NCBI GenBank assembly: GCA_040226215.1
Contig: JAVKFF010000247.1
Location: 1 to 17,210, forward strand
Direction: 5' to 3'
DNA: 17,210 nucleotides
From: JAVKFF01 sp040226215
Lineage (GTDB): Bacteria; Pseudomonadota; Alphaproteobacteria; DSM-16000; Inquilinaceae
Positions 16,943-17,210 of the stretch are shown here, in pieces. Made by a program: the position numbers and the translations under genes. Position 1 is the stretch's first letter, and each line of letters opens with the position of its first letter. A model generated the notes under the pieces. It did no database searches, had not been told where the DNA came from, and worked only from the letters and a program-made list of their open reading frames with translations.

Positions 16943-17078
16943 GCGAAGACGACCTCGTGGTTCCGCATCTCCGATACGATCCGTGCGGAACGACGATATC
17001 CCATTTCACAAACCACTACCGTCTTTCCGGCCGACCGCAGGGAGAGCCGGAACCTCGCGCGGCCGGGCAGCGACTCGG
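16943..17078. repeat. composite palindromic repeat, copy downstream of metE
   Basis: This copy starts with GCGAAGACG like the units near 12345 and contains two hairpins. They are GTTCCGCA 16960-16967/TGCGGAAC 16984-16991, followed by GACGA, and TTCCGGC 17025-17031/GCCGGAA 17046-17052, preceded by CCGTC. The AT-richer spacer at 16997-17018 separates them. The order and flanking motifs match the other units, but the middle hairpin is absent. There is no gene here. Confidence 0.8.
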
Positions 17079-17210
17079 GCGAAGACGGCAGGGCGGTCCC
17101 GGGTCTGCAGCGCATCACGACGTGCTGCGCTGCGCACGGGACGACGGGGAAGTTCCCAGAATAAGCAAGGCTGTCGTCCCGGGCGCGATGCGGCGCGTAG
17201 TGCCGCTTCG
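17079..17210. repeat. further copy of the composite repeat, cut by the window end
   Basis: Another GCGAAGACGG at 17079 opens a more divergent copy. The hairpin has TCCCG 17097-17101 and CGGGA 17137-17141, is GC-rich inside with CAGCGCA/TGCGCTG segments, and is followed by CGACGG. After an AT-richer spacer, GTCGTCCCGGGCG at 17173 starts the next hairpin, whose second arm lies beyond the window. No coding sequence is supported. Confidence 0.65.

Noticed and set aside
14485..17118. 877-codon minus-strand open frame opposite metE
   Set aside because: metE is certain from its zinc ligands, and the antisense product has no domain pattern.

Overview
This window comes from a high-GC genome and holds 13 protein-coding genes, all assignable to a family. 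The combination points to an alphaproteobacterium, probably Rhodospirillales-like. The clues are a membrane-anchored cytochrome c gene divergent from kdsB-pheA, an alphaproteobacterial-type prephenate dehydratase, a KdsB carrying QGDLP where enteric enzymes have QGDEP, and a Yej peptide importer with two binding proteins. The genus-level origin is an inference. No tRNA, rRNA, CRISPR array, phage gene or transposase gene is visible.

Region 129-9743 is a seven-gene collinear run on the minus strand. In transcription order it is an acidic-tailed membrane cytochrome c, hisN, two tandem paralogous peptide-binding proteins (yejA type), then yejB, yejE and yejF. The last three overlap or nearly abut, so the Yej part is a clear operon for ATP-driven peptide uptake. 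Whether hisN and the cytochrome belong to the same transcript is open.

Region 10009-12328 runs on the plus strand: kdsB (CMP-Kdo synthesis for lipopolysaccharide), pheA (phenylalanine synthesis) and a LysE/RhtB-type exporter. The 265 bases between kdsB and the cytochrome gene must hold divergent promoters.

Region 12773-14330 runs on the minus strand: nudC (NAD diphosphatase) followed by a Cys-type glutathione peroxidase. metE (cobalamin-independent methionine synthase) lies divergently at 14584-16863 and ends in a textbook Rho-independent terminator. The nudC-metE gap contains a conspicuous AT-rich 20-base palindrome, flanked by TTGTCA/TGACAA, that overlaps plausible promoters in both directions. 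It is the best candidate operator in the window.

The most unusual non-coding structure is a family of intergenic composite palindromes. They occupy 12345-12770, as a roughly 212-base unit repeated in tandem, and 16943-17210. A simpler relative lies at 7-26. They are built from hairpins with GGAAC/GTTCC arms followed by GACGG, arranged so that neighbouring arms can pair in alternative ways. I found no clear novel protein system. The items most worth pursuing are the palindrome family, the divergent metE/nudC control region and the repeat-expanded acidic tail of the cytochrome.
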